Positions 39,481 through 39,961 of a stretch of 39,961 nt of DNA are shown here, in pieces; position 1 is the first letter of the stretch; each line of letters starts with the position of its first letter. This DNA is from Bacillus chungangensis. Its GTDB lineage: Bacteria; Bacillota; Bacilli; Bacillales; Bacillaceae_C. A program made the position numbers and the translations under genes. The DNA lies in NCBI RefSeq assembly GCF_030812995.1, contig NZ_JAUSTT010000035.1, positions 1 to 39,961 on the forward strand, written 5' to 3'. Under the pieces are notes generated by a model. The model was given only the letters and a program-made list of their open reading frames with translations. It did not search any database and had not been told where the DNA came from.

Positions 39481-39874
39481 CTTAAAAGCAAAAATGCTTT
39501 GGAATCCTTTCAAACCAAACCCGAACACACGTTTCTTTTTTGTGCGGGTTTAGTTCACTGCACCTTTTTTTCTCTTGAAAGTCGTTTCTTTTCTTTTTCT
39601 TCTATCGTTTTTATATTGACTTATTACCACAAGTCTTGTGTCATAAATGCTTTACGTTATTACTATTCCTGTAAAAATCAATCTTCATTTTATATTAACA
39701 TTTTTTCTTAAATATACCAGTTTTTCATTTTATGTTAATTAGAAACAAAAAATAAGTTTTGGAGAATAAGTGGAAGGAGGTGAAACAACAGTTAAAATTA
39801 GTTTATAAAAGTGTATAAAACCTCTTTATTTTATTATAAACTTTGTTTTACAATAAAACAAAGAGATGATGTAA
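39481..39874. other. Region between the IS110 gene and the IS607-type gene
   Basis: No gene is credible here. AAACCCG (39517) and CGGGTTT (39545) form a hairpin after the transposase, possibly a terminator or the right end of the element. A perfect palindrome, CTTTGTTTTA and TAAAACAAAG with CAA between (39841-39863), lies just before the next start codon and may be an operator or transposon end structure. TATAAA-type repeats near 39805-39825 may belong to the left end of the next element. Confidence 0.4.
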
Positions 39875-39961
39875 ATGAAATACTATTCAATAGGCGAATT
39901 TGCTAAATTGATAGGGAAAACAACGCAAACATTAAGAAATTGGGATAAACAAGGAGTTTTT
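39875..39961 (+). CDS. IS607-type serine transposase, N-terminal part (cut by window edge)
   Basis: The 29 visible codons read MKYYSIGEFAKLIGKTTQTL then RNWDKQGVF. This is the MerR-like helix-turn-helix that begins IS607-family TnpA serine recombinases. A MerR regulator is the main alternative, but the WDKQGVF end and KTTQTLRNW helix are typical of IS607. ATG at 39875 has AGAGATGATG upstream. The catalytic resolvase domain would lie beyond the window. Confidence 0.75.
   Translation, partial: MKYYSIGEFAKLIGKTTQTLRNWDKQGVF

Noticed and set aside
39499-39711. 70-codon frame after the IS110 gene
   Set aside because: Phe/Ser-rich translation of an AT-rich hairpin region with no ribosome binding site.

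Overview
The window looks like a chromosomal segment of a spore-former-type Bacillaceae (Bacillota). Base composition is AT-rich, ribosome binding sites are strong GGAGG types, and the gene order follows Bacillus subtilis: yebE-yebG-purEKB(C)SQLFMNHD, then yerA-yerB-yerC, then pcrB-pcrA-ligA-yerH(camS). No species is assigned. No rRNA or tRNA gene was seen.

Layout. 1-992: end of a repeat element, then yebE and yebG. 991-13776: the de novo purine operon. It has a PurR double box, a sigma-A promoter, a guanine-type purine riboswitch with a terminator, a repeat copy inserted in the leader, eleven pur genes and a strong terminator. purC is missing between purB and purS, and PurQ has Ala where the glutaminase nucleophile Cys should be. 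13777-17219: accessory DNA with two tandem small secreted peptides, a second repeat copy, a PadR regulator with its HAAS-domain membrane partner, and a DUF2892 gene. 17345-20628: yerA, yerB, yerC. 20629-23570: a decayed repeat, an apparent HxlR remnant, a two-component system on the minus strand and another repeat copy. 23681-31376: pcrB, pcrA, ligA and camS. pcrA is split by a 941-bp group II intron lacking a reverse transcriptase gene. A structured non-coding element lies between ligA and camS. 31441-33540: a Ktr-type transporter remnant, two secreted protein genes and an Rpn-type nuclease tail. 34079-36985: glyoxylate shunt genes aceB-aceA. 36986-39961: a decayed membrane protein gene, a DUF4190 gene, an IS110-family transposase broken by one stop codon, and the start of an IS607-type transposase at the window edge.

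How it works together. The pur genes turn PRPP into IMP under PurR and riboswitch control; adenine deaminase-like YerA may feed salvage. PcrA, LigA and the lipoproteins form the conserved pcrBA-ligA-camS block. aceB-aceA allow growth on acetate or fatty acids. The strongest unusual signals are the intron in pcrA, which must be spliced to make an intact and normally essential helicase; the apparently dead PurQ glutaminase together with the missing purC; the modular repeat family, which has altered the pur leader and the 3' end of a membrane protein gene; and the duplicated exported-peptide genes.
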